In this document: positions 1-11,879 of the stretch, piece after piece | Numbering within the stretch: position 1 is the first letter of the stretch | Layout: every line of letters starts with the position of its first letter | Origin: Balanoglossus misakiensis | Taxonomy: Eukaryota; Hemichordata | Reading direction: 5' to 3' | NCBI GenBank assembly: GCA_040954595.2 | Contig: CM082593.2 | Coordinates: forward strand, 8,866,001 to 8,930,000 | DNA: 64,000 nt | Notes under the pieces: generated by a model | Seen by the model: the letters and a program-made list of their open reading frames with translations, nothing else | The model's database searches: none | Told to the model about the DNA's origin: nothing | Translations under genes and position numbers: made by a program

Positions 1-484
1 GCCACCTTAAAGTACATGTTGTAGGTAGTGTATGGCTTCTATTTGCATGTGTGCAGCTGTAGTCTGTAGCTAGCTCTGACATTGTCTGTAGTGTGCAGTG
101 CATCCGATATTGCTTTTCTAATAATGAATTGCGTACGGTTCTGTGCAAATTTCAGAGCATGGACGATGGTACTACAAGTATTGAATTCGGCTTGATCATT
201 TCAGTTTATGTGCTTTACATGTTTGTTTTTTTATTCTATACACTTAAAAAAATGGGCAGACATTTTGAAACTCAATCTCACTCTCTTTCTCTCTCTCTCT
301 TTTGCGTTCAGTGCCAGATGTTCAGTGTGCAGGAGAAGGAACGTCCTGTCCTCAAATCTCTGTTGCACAGAGTGAAACAGTTACTGAACACTGTCCTGTA
401 ACAACCCCTAAGAAAGAGTTGCATGATGCCCAGGATTCATGCTAGTTTTCAACTACAGAATCCAAAGATGACACTTTACGTCTT
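1..484. other. Intergenic, no gene recognised
   Basis: I see only a short CT-rich microsatellite around 277-302. The open frame at 93-401 is low-complexity and matches no family I recognise, so I do not call it. Confidence 0.4.
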
Positions 485-2462
485 TTGAAGGACCTTTTTC
501 CAGATGTTGACAGTACACTAATCCATCATTACCATACATGCTTCAATGAAGGTTGTACATCTCTCAGTAGTGAAGAAAAGCAAAGACTTTCTTCCAAGAA
601 AGACCGCTTCAGACATGAATGGCTTTTGTCAAAATCTAAAAGCTTCTGCTGTAAAACAGGAATTTGGTGTAGTGTCTACATTGAAAAGCAAGGAACGTTC
701 TGCTTACTTTGTAGAAAACATACTGGTGTTAATCCACAAAATAAGTCTGATGTTTTCTCACTGAAACCTTCAGTTCGATTCAAGCATGATACCTTTGAAA
801 ACCACACTGATTCCATGAAGCACAGAAACGCAGTGTCAGATGAACTGCTGAACAGAGTGTCCATGTTTCAAAGTGAATTGGATACCAAAGAAAAAGTGAA
901 TGAAGGTGTTCTGATGAAATCATTTTATGCAGTTTACTGGCTTGCCAAAGAAGCAGTGGCAAACAACAAAGCCAAATCACTTCTCACTCTTGTTGAAAAA
1001 CTTGGAGTGAGTGAATTGAAGTACTTTCAACACATAGGTCCTGAAACACTGCGTGACATAGCCCTTGTCATTGGTCAGACAATACAACAGTCTATGGTGG
1101 ATCCGGACATGATTAACAAAGCTGTGTGTTATGGTTCGTTCGTTGATGACATGACTGATGTAGCAGTACAGGAATAGATGATTGGGTTTGTACAGTTCTT
1201 CAACTATGATAACAGTAAAGTGCAGACTAGTTTCTTGTTCATTGAAAATCTCCTGAAAGAGTCGGATTCAGCTGATGCACAAACATTATGTGATGTACTG
1301 TGCAAGACTTGACAGAGAGGAATCTTTCACTACAAGATATGAAAAGTCTAGTTTCTGATGGAGCCAGTATCATGGTGGGGAAACGGAATGGACTTGCAGC
1401 AAAACTGAAAGCACGAAATGCAAAACTGGTTTCTGTACATTGCATTTGCCACAGACTTGCTTTGGCATGTACAGACACAAACCAAAGTCTTGACTACATT
1501 AACAATGTCGCAACCATGTTAACTCAACTTTGGAAGATGTTTGAATACTCTCCCAAGAAAATGGCTGTTTACCTGAAAACGCAAACAGAAATGAAGAAAA
1601 TAAAGTTGTTAAGCCAGACCTCCAGGGTAGCAGTTGCAAGGAATCTGAAGAAAGCATGCAAGACTCGGTGGTTGTCATTTGACTCAGCTGTACAGTCAGT
1701 GTATGATGAAATACTAGCCATACTACAGTCTCTTAAAACCTAGAGAGTGATGCCGTTGCCTTTGGTCTTCTAAAGAAGATGTACACAGTGAAGTTTATTT
1801 CAGAATTGAGCAAGGCATTTCAGAGGGACACAATAAACTATGCGCATTTAGAGCCCCTCATCAAATACACCAAAGACAAGCTGTCTGTGATTATGGATGA
1901 GTGCTCACCACTTGAGCAGATGAAAATTGACCTCTCTGATGCTGGAAGACTGAGCAGCTTGGAGTTGAAATGCACAGCTTGAGATGAATCCATGCTAAAG
2001 TCTCTTCTTGTGAAATACATCACTTCCCTGAAAGAGAATATTGACTGTAGGTTAGGATCAATTCTGAGTGCATTCTCAGTATTTGATTCACATGCTCTGC
2101 CAGCCCAAGACAGTGCCTCCTTCAAAACATATGGAGAAGCAGCAATCAAAGTGTTGTCGGCCTATTTCCTTGCAAGCGACCAAGATGACCAAACATATGT
2201 GTACGACAAACCCATGGCAGAGTGGGGAAAGTTAAAGTATGATATGTTGTCATGGAAGAGCGTCATGCCTAGTGAACTTCCTCTACATACAACCCCAACC
2301 GAATGGTGTGCCACTCAGTTGTTGGAATTGAAATCCAGTTATGGTCACTTCTATCCAGAACTTGTACAGCTTGCACAGATACTACTGTCCATACCAGTGT
2401 CCAATGCCTGGCCAGAAAGGGGTGTGAGCAAAAGTATGCAAATGTATGCAAATCATATGTAA
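485..2462 (+). pseudogene. Decayed hAT-superfamily transposase (ZNF862/KIAA1586-like)
   Basis: A relic of a cut-and-paste hAT transposase. The first open piece (485-1177) carries a TTF-type zinc-finger-like N-terminus, with Cys/His clusters in CSVYIEKQGTFCLLC and a later HTDSMKH. The next (about 1300-1743) carries the catalytic-domain stretch SDGASIMVGKRNG, VHCICHRLALAC and KTRWLSF. The last (about 1779-2462) ends in the hAT dimerisation signature IPVSNAWPERG. It is broken by an in-frame stop at 1175-1177, a frame change near 1290-1310, another near 1741-1779, a stop at about 1979-1981, and loss of the normal C-terminus after about 2430. No terminal repeats are evident. The order of pieces fits the hAT/DUF4371-type layout. 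It is surely non-functional, and family assignment is by motif recognition. Confidence 0.85.
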
Positions 2463-2529
2463 ATATATATGCAAATTAGCGTACTCCCCCTACTTTGTCA
2501 GATTCTCCTGGTACTCTGAAACTTAATGA

Positions 2530-2857
2530 AACCCCTGCCGGGCATGTATCAAGTGTAATAAAACAGGCCACTTGGCTAAAGACTGTGTCGACGTACGTTG
2601 TTTTAGGTGTGCACAGCTAGGTCACACTGATGCAGAATGCACGGCAAATGTGAAGTGTTCCATTTGTGGGGGGGAGGGGGGGGGCTGGGCACGTCTATCG
2701 TAATTGTTCTTTATCGTTTGCAAATAGAGTTGCCTTGTCAAATTCCTGGTTGTCAATGGAGGCGGTTGCTTCTCCAGGTATTGGTGAGTCGAAGGAAATT
2801 GTCGACGTTAGGGACTGTCCAGAATTTACTTCCAGGGTGGGGCTGGAGGATTTCTAA
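2530..2857 (+). pseudogene. Zinc-knuckle (CCHC) nucleic-acid-binding fragment, gag-like
   Basis: Reading from 2536, the frame gives two perfect CX2CX4HX4C knuckles (CIKCNKTGHLAKDC, then CFRCAQLGHTDAEC). A third knuckle opens with CSICGG and is broken by a G-run at about 2668-2686. The frame shifts there and the rest of the knuckle (GHVYRNC) continues in another frame to a stop at 2857. Upstream of 2530 the frame is closed. Three tandem knuckles are typical of gag-like ORF1 proteins of retrotransposons and of ZCCHC-family proteins; which one cannot be decided. It is a fragment, directly downstream of the hAT relic and probably unrelated to it. The G-run may be a real mutation or a sequencing length error. 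Confidence 0.65.
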
Positions 2858-2869
2858 TTTTCCTGGTGA

Positions 2870-2962
2870 TTTTTTTCCATGCCCCCCCCCCTAGTAGACT
2901 GTGGAGGAAATCTGTGGCCCCCCTTAAATTTCCTGTGTTTTTTTCCATGCCCCCCCCCCCAA
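2870..2962. repeat. Duplicated poly-C patch
   Basis: Two copies of a segment ending in TTTTTTCCATG plus a run of C lie about 70 bp apart. They resemble the poly-C arms of the poly-G/C terminal-repeat elements elsewhere in the window, but no matching partner arm was found nearby. Confidence 0.35.
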
Positions 2963-4207
2963 TATATACATGCATACTTACAGACTACGCCACATACAAT
3001 CTGACAAGTTCATCACCCTTTGCAAGAACAATCAAGAGATCAGTTTACTCACTGATATAACCAATTTTACAGGGGACAGTTAAGTGGTCATAAAAATCAT
3101 GTTTTTACAGGGACTGCGAGTAGCACACTTTTGGGAAGCCTAGCAATGGGCAACTAAGATTGTAATTTTCTGAAAATAAGTCACCTATGGAAAATTAGCT
3201 ATAGTTACCATGGCAAATTGAGATCTAGCCAATCACAGATTTTCAGTGGGTGGCACACACGAAAAAAAGAGCGCCACCATATGTTCTTTAGAATGCTCAA
3301 ATACGCCATTTCAGCCATATATGGGCGTTTGTAAATTGGAGGTGAATGTGTACCTTTAATTACATGTATGAAAAAAATGCCTGTCACTATGTCCACTACA
3401 TCAAACACTTAATAGTTGTAAATAAGCCATGTCAAAAACGCTGCGTCAGCAATTTTGCATCAGAGGTTTTTCAAAGGAAATTATTACAATTATGATCGTT
3501 GTATCTAATTATCAAGCAGAGTGACATAGTATTTGTTTTATATTTTTCAATACAGTATTTTTCAATGGGTTATGTGTGACAGTTTCAGGGAATTGACAAT
3601 AATCAATTGTTTAACAATTTCATATTTTACTTTCTCCTTTTAACAATCAAGTATTTTTTAGAAAATTCAAATCAAACATGAGATTGTGTCCTTTACAGTA
3701 TTTTCAAAATATATTGCAAGTTTTGGCAAAAGCATAAATAAAACGTTTCTTGTTTTTCAAAGAGTAAATTAAAAAATAATGTAGTCATGCACAATTTTAT
3801 GGTTTTTAAAATCTTTTTTTAACAATTTTCGCTGGCACAAAACAATATAATTTTATGTGTTTGTACTATAATCAAAACAATGCGTCATTTACCGTGTCTT
3901 CAAACAATTTGAACATAACCGGACCAATAGTTAGAATTTACCATTACATATACATGATGATATTGTCTTTCCCAGGAATATAACAACATCAGTGTCAGCG
4001 CTATACAAAAAACATGAAAAGGTGCTTGTAATACACCTTTTTCAAAACTCTAGCGCCCTAACACAGCCATTGTGAATTTGAACTCAAAGCGAGGCCACAG
4101 GGGAAAAGTTGCCCGATCACATCAAGGGGTGTTCCCATTGGCCTTGCCACGAGTGTCAATTCATGATGACCTTTTGAGGGCGCTAGGCTTCTGAAAAGGG
4201 TGTATTC
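2963..4207. other. AT-rich intergenic sequence without recognisable gene
   Basis: No open frame matches a known family. Sequences around 4020-4060 and 4160-4200 (a 'gcgcccta'/'agggcgct' pair) form a weak imperfect inverted repeat that could be an old foldback element. Confidence 0.35.
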
Positions 4208-4433
4208 AATATCAATCACAACCTTCCTGGTTCCATGTGAAATCTATTCTTCATTTCTTCCGTGTCTTCTCCCTCTCGAACTTCTCTGACACCTGAAACA
4301 TTTGCGATGTGCTTGTCACCGACGTGAACAGCTCCGTTCTGTATTTCGACATCACCAGATGTGTTGTAACCAACTCGCAAATCAGGAAAGATGTCCTTGT
4401 CATCTTCCGAACTTCCAATAGAAAACAATATAA

Positions 4434-4484
<51 letters not shown>

Positions 4485-5560
4485 ATCAATACATTCATTA
4501 ATTAATTAATTAATAAATAACATTGTGTCAAAAGTATTACATAAAAAAGCATGTAAAACGTTCAGTATACATAATTCAAGAAATAATCAACCTTGACAAT
4601 AAAGGTTGTAGATGCACCTGCATAATCAAAGTTTGGAACTTTTTCTCATAATTTGCTCAGGGCAAGAATATAATACTAGTGTAAAAAATCGGGTCACCAT
4701 GCCAAAATCGAATGAGAGAGTCAAACTGCCTCAAATTCAAATTCAAAAGGACTGTCAATCTCTGTGTTAACACTTCACAGACAAATTAATCATTTCATGA
4801 AAAAGGATGACCATCTCTTTTCTTCTTCAAGTTTCTTTCCATAGGGAATCCTTCCATATTTTAATGTAACAAAAACTTCTACATCTTTTTTACTGAAATT
4901 TGTCCCTGATTTGCGTACTACGGTAAGGTCATCAAGCAATTGCGAAATTGAAACTCTGGTCAACTGTAACTGCATGGAAAAGAAACACGGAGTAGCAGCC
5001 AGCTAATAAGCCACTTTCATGACCCCAATCTGACCTTTACATACTGGGATTTCGTTGGTATGAGTTTACCATTCTGTGTTTAAACTCTGGCATAATCACC
5101 TATATATACTATATACTACTGAATTTGAGCACTCTGAATCTCTTTATGGAACAAAACATTTGAATTCTGTCGGTTACAGAAGGGCGTATGCTGTATGTAA
5201 CGTTGAACGTGTCGTACTAACAAAATACCAAGATGTGACGTCACTCAGAGGTCATGAAAGTGGTCTGTTATATTCAAATTGGCCTACGATAGCTGCCGAC
5301 AGAATCGTCTTCAACTCTTGACCATTTCATCCCAGTACTCGACTGACTTCCACAAAGGTTGGCGTCGGGCAGATCTTTATTTATGTCGTCATCTGGACAC
5401 TCGCTCGTTGCATTGCTTGTTGTGACCGCTGGCGGCGTTGCCATCAAAGTGACACCTGTTAACATAACAATATCCAGCGGAAGGTAAATGAGGAGCGTCC
5501 AGTGTAGGGAAGGTATAGGCTTGGTATGACTGGCAGACATTATAAAACTGTTAGAGTCTC
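4208..5560 (-). CDS. Possible 3' exons of the extracellular-repeat gene at 5859-7111
   Basis: Three minus-strand stretches look exon-like. The first (about 5274-5540) follows a plausible acceptor (TGCCAG) and ends with an acidic, Cys-containing segment (SECPDDDINKDLPDANLCG). The second (about 4790-4967) follows the acceptor CCATGCAG and contains a KKDVEVFVTLKYGR segment. The third (about 4216-4420) ends with an acidic/basic stretch, VREVREGEDTEEMKNRF, and a stop, as a cytoplasmic tail might. Phases between them were not resolved, so the gene model is tentative. I recognise no catalytic family. Confidence 0.3.
4432..4520. repeat. (AAAT)n / (ATTA)n microsatellite
   Basis: Perfect ATAA tetranucleotide repeats run for about 55 bp and are followed by a short ATTA run. 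Confidence 0.95.
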
Positions 5561-5858
5561 TGTTACAGGTCATATCTATTATCCGACCTATTACTATTCT
5601 GATAAGGATAATTAGATATTTCTTCAATCAATTATTACAACTAATGCATTGGAAATTGCATAAGAATTACCCACGCAGCAATGTGGCTAAGTTATTGACT
5701 GGACCAATTAATTAGAAATTAAAAACGAGTGAGATTTAGCAATTTCGGAAATTCTAGTATCCAGTCATCAGCTCAAATCGCAACCATCACGAATTCCTAC
5801 CATCTTCCCCAATGCTTTGGCAATGCATGTTGCCTCTGGAAATTCTTTCAAAACTCAC

Positions 5859-7111
5859 TAGTGGTAACTTCGGATGTTATCAATTCGGCTCGGTTGATAG
5901 CTTGTACCGTGACGTAATAAGTTTCCTTGTTCTCGAGTACGCCATCTAGACTGTCGTTAACGGCAAGTGTATCCAATCCAACTGAGACAAAGTCCCGAAT
6001 GTCAGTCAAGTTACGTTCGCTTCCTATTGCCCATCGGTATTCTTTGACCTGATGAAGTAGTCCACAAGTGAATAGCGTTGTTTTTTCTTTAATGAAAGGC
6101 TTGAAAAGTGATCACCTTTTATGCTTCAAAACACTGATATATTAGAGATGTTTGTTATGTTGGACATGGCTGCGTACAGGAAAAAGGTACAATATGATAT
6201 AAGCAATACGTTAATTTCTGATTTCAGAAGCTGTTTCCACAGTTTGAGACTTGTTTTTTATGGATAATTATTCGGCAAAAGGTGAACAGTGTAATTTTTT
6301 TAGATGTAACGTGATTACAAAACTTTGTCACTGTGCATTGTATATCCCATGACGATACTTTAATCCATGATGGAATCGAAGATCAACAAAGCCATATGTT
6401 ACTGTTGAAAACTGAATTGAAGTCGCTGCAGTTATTCATTCGTCATTAATTACAGCGCTGGCTACACACATCGATGAGATGCTGACAAGCGGAATACAGG
6501 GATTTTAGCATCTTACGGGAAGCACCCGAAAATTGTACTTAATACACAGAACAGAAATACTGCTACATTTTCTTGCTGAAATCCCTCAAGCATGATGACA
6601 TGCTCAAAATCCAGCTTATTAACACAACCTATGTGCATATAGTCAACATTATCATACTGCAAAATTTTAATTCGTGTCCGGACTAGAATTGACTTGTCAA
6701 CAATAGCAATGGCCGTAGGACACACATGCAGGGTATGTTGACAAGCGGAGTAGGCCTACGTGATATATTAGCATGTTCTTTGGAGTAGAACAAGAAATCA
6801 ATTTGGTTTACAGAACAAAAATACTGAAAATTAAGCCACAAGTTTCAGCTAATGTTATTTTAGGGCAATATCTACATTTAAGTATTCCAAAAAGGCACCT
6901 GTAGACTTGAGAGTAATTTCATTACTGGGCGTACCTTACTACCTATGTCGTATGCATTGAAGCGGACAGCAATAGTTGTGTTGCTTCCCTGGTACTCCAC
7001 TGGTTGATACAATGACCAAGACAAATCCACGTGGTAAAGGTAATCAAACACATGGGGTGTGTCATCCACGTACACACCATTCGACGAAGCCAGTGCAGAT
7101 CTCCCGGATCC
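5859..7111 (-). CDS. Two exons of a fibronectin-III-like repeat protein (partial)
   Basis: The upstream exon (7111 down to 6935) starts after a TGTAG acceptor and encodes a stretch with VDDTPHVFDYLYHVDLSWS and YQGSNTTIAVRFNAYD. The downstream exon (6048 down to 5859) follows CAG and encodes VKEYRWAIGSERNLTDIRDF then ETYYVTVQAINRAEL, ending at a GTGAGT donor. Both junctions are phase-compatible. This wording (aromatic-rich beta strands, 'YYVTVxAxN') is that of a fibronectin-III-like repeat found in large invertebrate surface proteins. Only one repeat is present, with neither a signal peptide nor a start codon, so this is a gene fragment or the remains of a multi-repeat gene. The role is presumably extracellular; no specific function is claimed. 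Confidence 0.5.
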
Positions 7112-7800
7112 TACATGACAAAATGAATGGTGAATAGTTTTATGAAATTGTGCAACAAAGCCTGTATATGGATAACGGCCATTGTTATTGTTGACAAAGG
7201 GAATTAAAGTCCGGACTTGAATTCCATTTCAACAGTGACAATGTTGATTAATATAAAACAAGTCGTTTTAAAAATACTGATCTATTCTGCAGAATAGAAC
7301 AAGAAACAACAGTTGATACACCCCCGAACACTAAGAAAATAACCTAAAGTTTGAGTTACTGGGGCTGTAACAAATGTAGTAACTGGCCTATAGTACAGGG
7401 ATAATGCATTTTCTTCCTTGTCAAAATGCGTTCCTTCTGCTGTCGGCCCATTATCGATATTCTTTGTTGTGGACCAATGCGTTTAAATAAGCACAACTTC
7501 CGTTCTTCTCTTCCAAAACAATGCTTTGACCTACTTTCCTATATCTTGGCATCAAGAGCAGGTGCTGTCAGCAGAAAGGTGACTGCGGTCAAAATGTTCA
7601 CTATCCTGCAAAGGTACAAACTGGGGTCTTCAAAAGTGAGAACATCAATGTACAAGTGAGCGCTAGGCAAAATTTCAACATAACTGCGCGACTGAGAGGC
7701 AACAGAGCTACAAGGAATATTGGGTGGTGGCCTATCCAGACTAGTTTCATATAGCCTGGAATGTGGGGAGGAGAGAAACGAGACCGAAGGGCCTGAAAAG
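7112..7800. other. Intergenic; contains a stray copy of a dispersed repeat
   Basis: The segment around 7529-7570 (GACCTACTTTCCTATATCTT..) matches part of the tandem unit at 41440-42113, so it is a dispersed repeat fragment. No gene was recognised. Confidence 0.5.
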
Positions 7801-8618
7801 TCATCCCGTTCCCCCAAAGGCTGGGGTCATTCCTTGTTTGCCCCCCTGTGTCTTTTCCCGAAATTCTTTCTCGTTATATGGACAATCAGCAGCGGCATGT
7901 TTCTTTTCTTGTTGCCTATAACGCAAACAGACGGAACAAACATGTTTCTCCAAGATGCCTTCCACCATGTGATCCTCAGCCTGAATACACTTGTGGATCT
8001 GGAAGGCGGAACAATACCTGGCACAACGGTTTTTCTTTGGCTTTGTGGCTGAGGTGGAAGTGCTCTGTGGAGGATTTCTAACAAATCTAGTGTGGAGGTT
8101 ATCAAAATCATCCTCCCAATTTAACAACCCTTGCTCCAAATATTGCAAAACTACTGAGTGATATTTCCTCACTCTCTCCCAATTATACAATCGTGCATCT
8201 ATGACAATGTCTTGCAAATGAGTCAATCTATGCAAACTAGAGTCACTGCCAAACCCCATCCCTAAAATGATTTCGAGTTCACCGGCCACTAATTGTGGTA
8301 AAGACAGTTCATCGTATGCCAAGGCCTCTGGCCTGTTTGGGTTTGGGTCGCGGACAAATTCATGTGGCCATGGAATGTACTTCCGTACTCTGTCCGTTGG
8401 CTTCCTCACTGCTTGGCGCCACTTTTCATGCGTTTACCTTTGAGAATAACAATCTGCAACGGGGATCGTCTGCTTTTGGCCTGTGTGCGAAGTTTGGTTC
8501 TGCCTTTCTTCGCTGCTCTTGCACCACGCTTGGTGTCCATATCATCGCTGCTGGAGCTGCTGCTTGCTTCGGATGCTGAAGTGTTGGACGAACTGCTCAC
8601 TAGTGGCTGTGACGTCAT
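7801..8618 (-). pseudogene. Gag-like Cys/His-cluster protein of a retroelement, frameshifted
   Basis: The N-terminal piece (8618 to about 8406) is a Ser-rich then basic segment (KKGRTKLRTQAKSRR). The main piece (8409-7801) carries a helical domain (LPQLVAGELEIILGMGFG, RLTHLQDIVIDARLYNWERV) and a C-terminal Cys/His cluster (CARYCSAFQIHKC, H, CSVC.., CPYN). The two overlap in different frames at about 8405, so at least one frameshift separates them. The layout of a helical capsid-like domain followed by a Cys cluster resembles the gag-like ORF found beside tyrosine-recombinase or DIRS-like retroelements of marine invertebrates. No reverse transcriptase is visible here. Identity is inferred from the layout, not from a confirmed family match. 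Confidence 0.5.
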
Positions 8619-8738
8619 CGTTTTTAGATTTCACAAACCTCATCACTTCGGAAATTTGGTGAAAAATCTCTCTTACTTGTGATGTCACAGAGTCCAACTA
8701 TGGAAAGCCATGACTGTCTTATGATGTGTGACAACTTT

Positions 8739-9355
8739 ACGTGGTGAGGTTATTTCTTGACGTGATGAGGAAATGCTACGATGTGGGGAGGTTATTGCTT
8801 TACGTGATGAGGACATGCCACGATGTGGTGAGGTTATTTCTTGACGTGATGAGGAAATGCCACGATGTGGGGAGGTTATTTCTTGACGTGATGGGGAAAT
8901 GCAACGATGTGGTGAGGTTATTTCTTGACGTGATGGGAAAATGCAACGATGTGGTGAGGTTATTTCTTGACGTGATGAGGAAATGCCACGATGTGGGAAG
9001 GTTATTTCTTGACGTGATGAGGAAATGCCACGATGTGGTGAGGTTATTTCTTGACGTGATGGGGAAATGCAACGATGTGGTGAGGTTAATTCTTTATGTG
9101 ATAAGAAAATGCCAAGATGTGGTGAGGTTATTTCATTATGTGATGACTCAATGTCATGATGTGGTGAGGTTATTTCCTTATGTGATGACGTAATGTCAAG
9201 ATGTGGTGAGGTTATTTCCTTATGTGATGTTGTAATGTCATGATGTGGTGAGGTTATTTCCTTATGTGATGACGTAATGTCATGATGTGGTGAGGTTATT
9301 TCATTATGTGATGATATTATGTCATGATGTGGTGAGGTTATTTCATTATGTGTTG
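8739..9355. repeat. 42-bp minisatellite, about 14-15 copies
   Basis: The unit GATGTGGTGAGGTTATTTC... recurs every 42 bp, with divergence rising toward the 3' end. Because 42 is divisible by 3 it reads through as a 14-residue repeat (RLFLDVMRKCHDVV) on one strand and as another open frame on the other. Both open frames are artefacts of the period. The array ends about 20 bp before the integrase-type ORF at 9375. Confidence 0.95.
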
Positions 9356-9374
9356 AGAATATATATTATATGGG

Positions 9375-10589
9375 ATGACAGCTAGTTCAGCATGTGTAAC
9401 ATTTGGTTGTGGAACTCCTCCACAAGTGCAAAGTTCTTCTGGTGCTCCTCAATTTTTCATACCTAGACACATTTTGGAAACCCATTTGGACCAAGGCTTC
9501 AAGATCTCAGAAATAGCCTCAATGCTCATTGTGTCAGAAAGTACCATATACCGTAGAATGAGACAGTATGGGCTCAGCAAAATGATGTTAAATGATATTC
9601 TAGATGAAGAACTTGCTGTTCATATGGAGGAACTAACAAAAGAGTTCCCCTATTGTGGGCATAACATGTTGACGCACTTGCTCATGGAAAAGACTGGAAT
9701 TAAAGTACAACGCCAGAGACTTAGGGATAGTGTACACCGCATTGATGGAAATGGAGTTGAAGCAAGGAAACGTGGTAGATTACAGCGGCGTGTGTACAAT
9801 GTTAAAGGCCCAAATCAACTCTGGCATTCTGATACAAACCACAAACTCATACGTTGGGGAATGGTTATCATTGGTGGCATTGATGGATTCAGCCGACTTC
9901 CTGTAATGCTACAATGCAGGGATAACAATAGAGCAGATACCTTATTGGCATGCTTTAAATCAGCTGTTAGAACCTATGGCATTCCAAGCAGGGTTCGATC
10001 AGACAAAGGCATGGAAAATGTCTATATTGCAGATTTTATGATAGAAAAGCGAGGAGTTAACCGTGGCAGTATGATCACAGGTAGCAGTGTGCATAACCAG
10101 AGAATAGAGAGGTTATGGCGTGATGTGTATGAAGGAGTGCTTGCTCTGTACTATGAGCTACTTTACTTTTTGGAGGACAATTCCATTCTGGATCCATTAA
10201 ATCCTGTTCACATTGCAGCCCTTCATTATGTGTTTCTGGAAAGGATCGATCACAAATTAGAACTCTGGCGAAATGCCTGGATTTGTCACAGATTGAGGAC
10301 AGTGGGTTCATCACCACTTCGTTTATGGGTTGCAGGTCAGTTACAAAATCCCATTGGGATCGACCTGTCTGACAATGATATTGACGAGTATGGAGTCGAA
10401 GGAGACGTTGACTTTGAACCCCCAGATCACTCCAGACCAATCTTGGATGGCCCTTCCATGCAACCAACTGATGAATGCTTGGCTCTACTTTCCCGATCAA
10501 TATCACCAACATGGCAATCAGAAAATCATGGTATTGACATATACAGGAATGCATTATCAATTATTCAAAACTTTACAGGAAATCCTTGA
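9375..10589 (+). CDS. Integrase-core DDE transposase, intronless, apparently intact
   Basis: A 404-aa single-exon protein. Residues about 40-75 form a helix-turn-helix ([20 protein letters not shown]), about 85-125 a second helical DNA-binding module, and about 140-290 an RNase-H-fold integrase core. The catalytic acidic triad is visible as D in LWHSDTN, D in [10 protein letters not shown] and E in NQRIERLW. The stretch after the core ([20 protein letters not shown]) is conserved in the animal family of IS3/Ginger-like integrase transposases, and the tail is acidic. No in-frame damage is seen. The protein belongs to the same broad superfamily as the spliced transposase at 43675-48153 but to a different branch. 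The upstream start at 9375 directly follows the minisatellite; a later start near 9445 is possible. It is probably the transposase of a separate, partly eroded element. Confidence 0.85.
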   Translation: MTASSACVTFGCGTPPQVQSSSGAPQFFIPRHILETHLDQGFKISEIASMLIVSESTIYRRMRQYGLSKMMLNDILDEELAVHMEELTKEFPYCGHNMLTHLLMEKTGIKVQRQRLRDSVHRIDGNGVEARKRGRLQRRVYNVKGPNQLWHSDTNHKLIRWGMVIIGGIDGFSRLPVMLQCRDNNRADTLLACFKSAVRTYGIPSRVRSDKGMENVYIADFMIEKRGVNRGSMITGSSVHNQRIERLWRDVYEGVLALYYELLYFLEDNSILDPLNPVHIAALHYVFLERIDHKLELWRNAWICHRLRTVGSSPLRLWVAGQLQNPIGIDLSDNDIDEYGVEGDVDFEPPDHSRPILDGPSMQPTDECLALLSRSISPTWQSENHGIDIYRNALSIIQNFTGNP

Positions 10590-11726
10590 TATAATTTTTA
10601 TACAAGGCAACCAATGATTCTGAATACGGTTACCACATGAGTTGTAGTGTATAGTATTATATTCCTGCAACTAACATTCAAATTTGCTTCATGATATGTC
10701 TGGAATTCAAGTATGGCCTAGAACTACTGGAGAAATAAGAATGTGTACATTTGCCATGCTTGAACTTGAACGAACCACACATTTGTATTTCTCAATCATA
10801 ATTATTAAAATAGCAGTCTGGTTTTGGAATGAAAGTCGTTTTGTATTTTTTGGGGAAAAAACAATATGCCCACCCTCAGTACACCACTCTGAAATCTGAT
10901 AATCTTTCAAGACCTCAATTAGGTGAACACATACACATAATGGGATTTTTTTTAATTCAATATGGCGGCAAAAGTCATGTGATTGCTCTTGATTTATTGG
11001 CAAACTTTGAAGGGCAGAAGACATGTATATCGCACACCAAAATAAAACTTGATTTGTACTTAAGTTAAGGATAAAATGCCATTTTTACTTTTTTCAGAAA
11101 ACTCAATATGACCACCATCACATGACTATTTGCAATATCAGTCGGGTGCACGACTACTCATTGACCAACTGACTCTATAGCATGAGCCTCAAAATATCAC
11201 AATAGAAACCACTTTTTTCAGGATAACTCTTTTTTATTCAACTTTGTAAAAGTTGCAAGCTACACTGAACACAACAATCTTAACATAGAGCATCCTGGCC
11301 AAGTATTAACCAAAGGAAGTATTTATCCAAATTCAGCTTGATTCATTGTGCTAAAGAAAGAAAGAATTGAATCCTAAAGAACAACAAAAGGAAGCACCAA
11401 GGTTCTAATTTGCATATTCATGACCCCATCAAATCCAAATTAACAAAATCAGGTAAGGGCACCATAACACACATTCCAACAAAATTTCAGCTAAATATGC
11501 CAAGTTGTTTTAAAGAAGAAGATTGAAATACCAAAAGTTGACGGACGACAGACGGACACTTATCAACCTACTGCTACAGCTCGGCTGACACAAGTGACAG
11601 CAGAGCTAATAAAATAAAGCTTGTAACTAATGTAACCTCATTTTAGAAAATATTCAACTCACTTTGTCCCTTTAACCTGTGTGGGTGCTTTGGACTTCTT
11701 GACTGTCCCGTTGTTTCAATGCAGAC
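10590..11726. other. Intergenic, probable 3' flank of the integrase element
   Basis: No gene was recognised. The stretch at about 11540-11615 (GACGGACGACAGACGGAC... then TGACAGCAGAGCTAATAAA) has the look of a dispersed-repeat 3' end. Confidence 0.3.
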
Positions 11727-11879
11727 TAGTAATCAGCTACCGTATACTTTTATTCGTATTTAAATAAGTGATCACTACTTTTTTATTGATATGGTAATGG
11801 TGTCCGTTCATAAAAGTGTAGTGATTACTTATTTACATATGAATCAAAGTATACGGTAGCTGATTACTAATTTGCCTAG
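11727..11879. repeat. 153-bp foldback MITE
   Basis: The two ends are inverted copies of about 52 bp beginning TAGTAATCAGCTACCGTATA, with a short spacer. No convincing target-site duplication was seen. Confidence 0.8.

Noticed and set aside
1838-2149. Minus-strand 103-residue ORF
   Set aside because: It is a shadow of the hAT transposase relic on the plus strand.
8741-9193. Repetitive 150-residue ORF and its antisense 90-residue partner
   Set aside because: Both arise because the 42-bp tandem period is divisible by 3.
8739-9355. Possible CRISPR-like array
   Set aside because: There are no unique spacers; the whole 42-bp unit is repeated, and the genome is eukaryotic.
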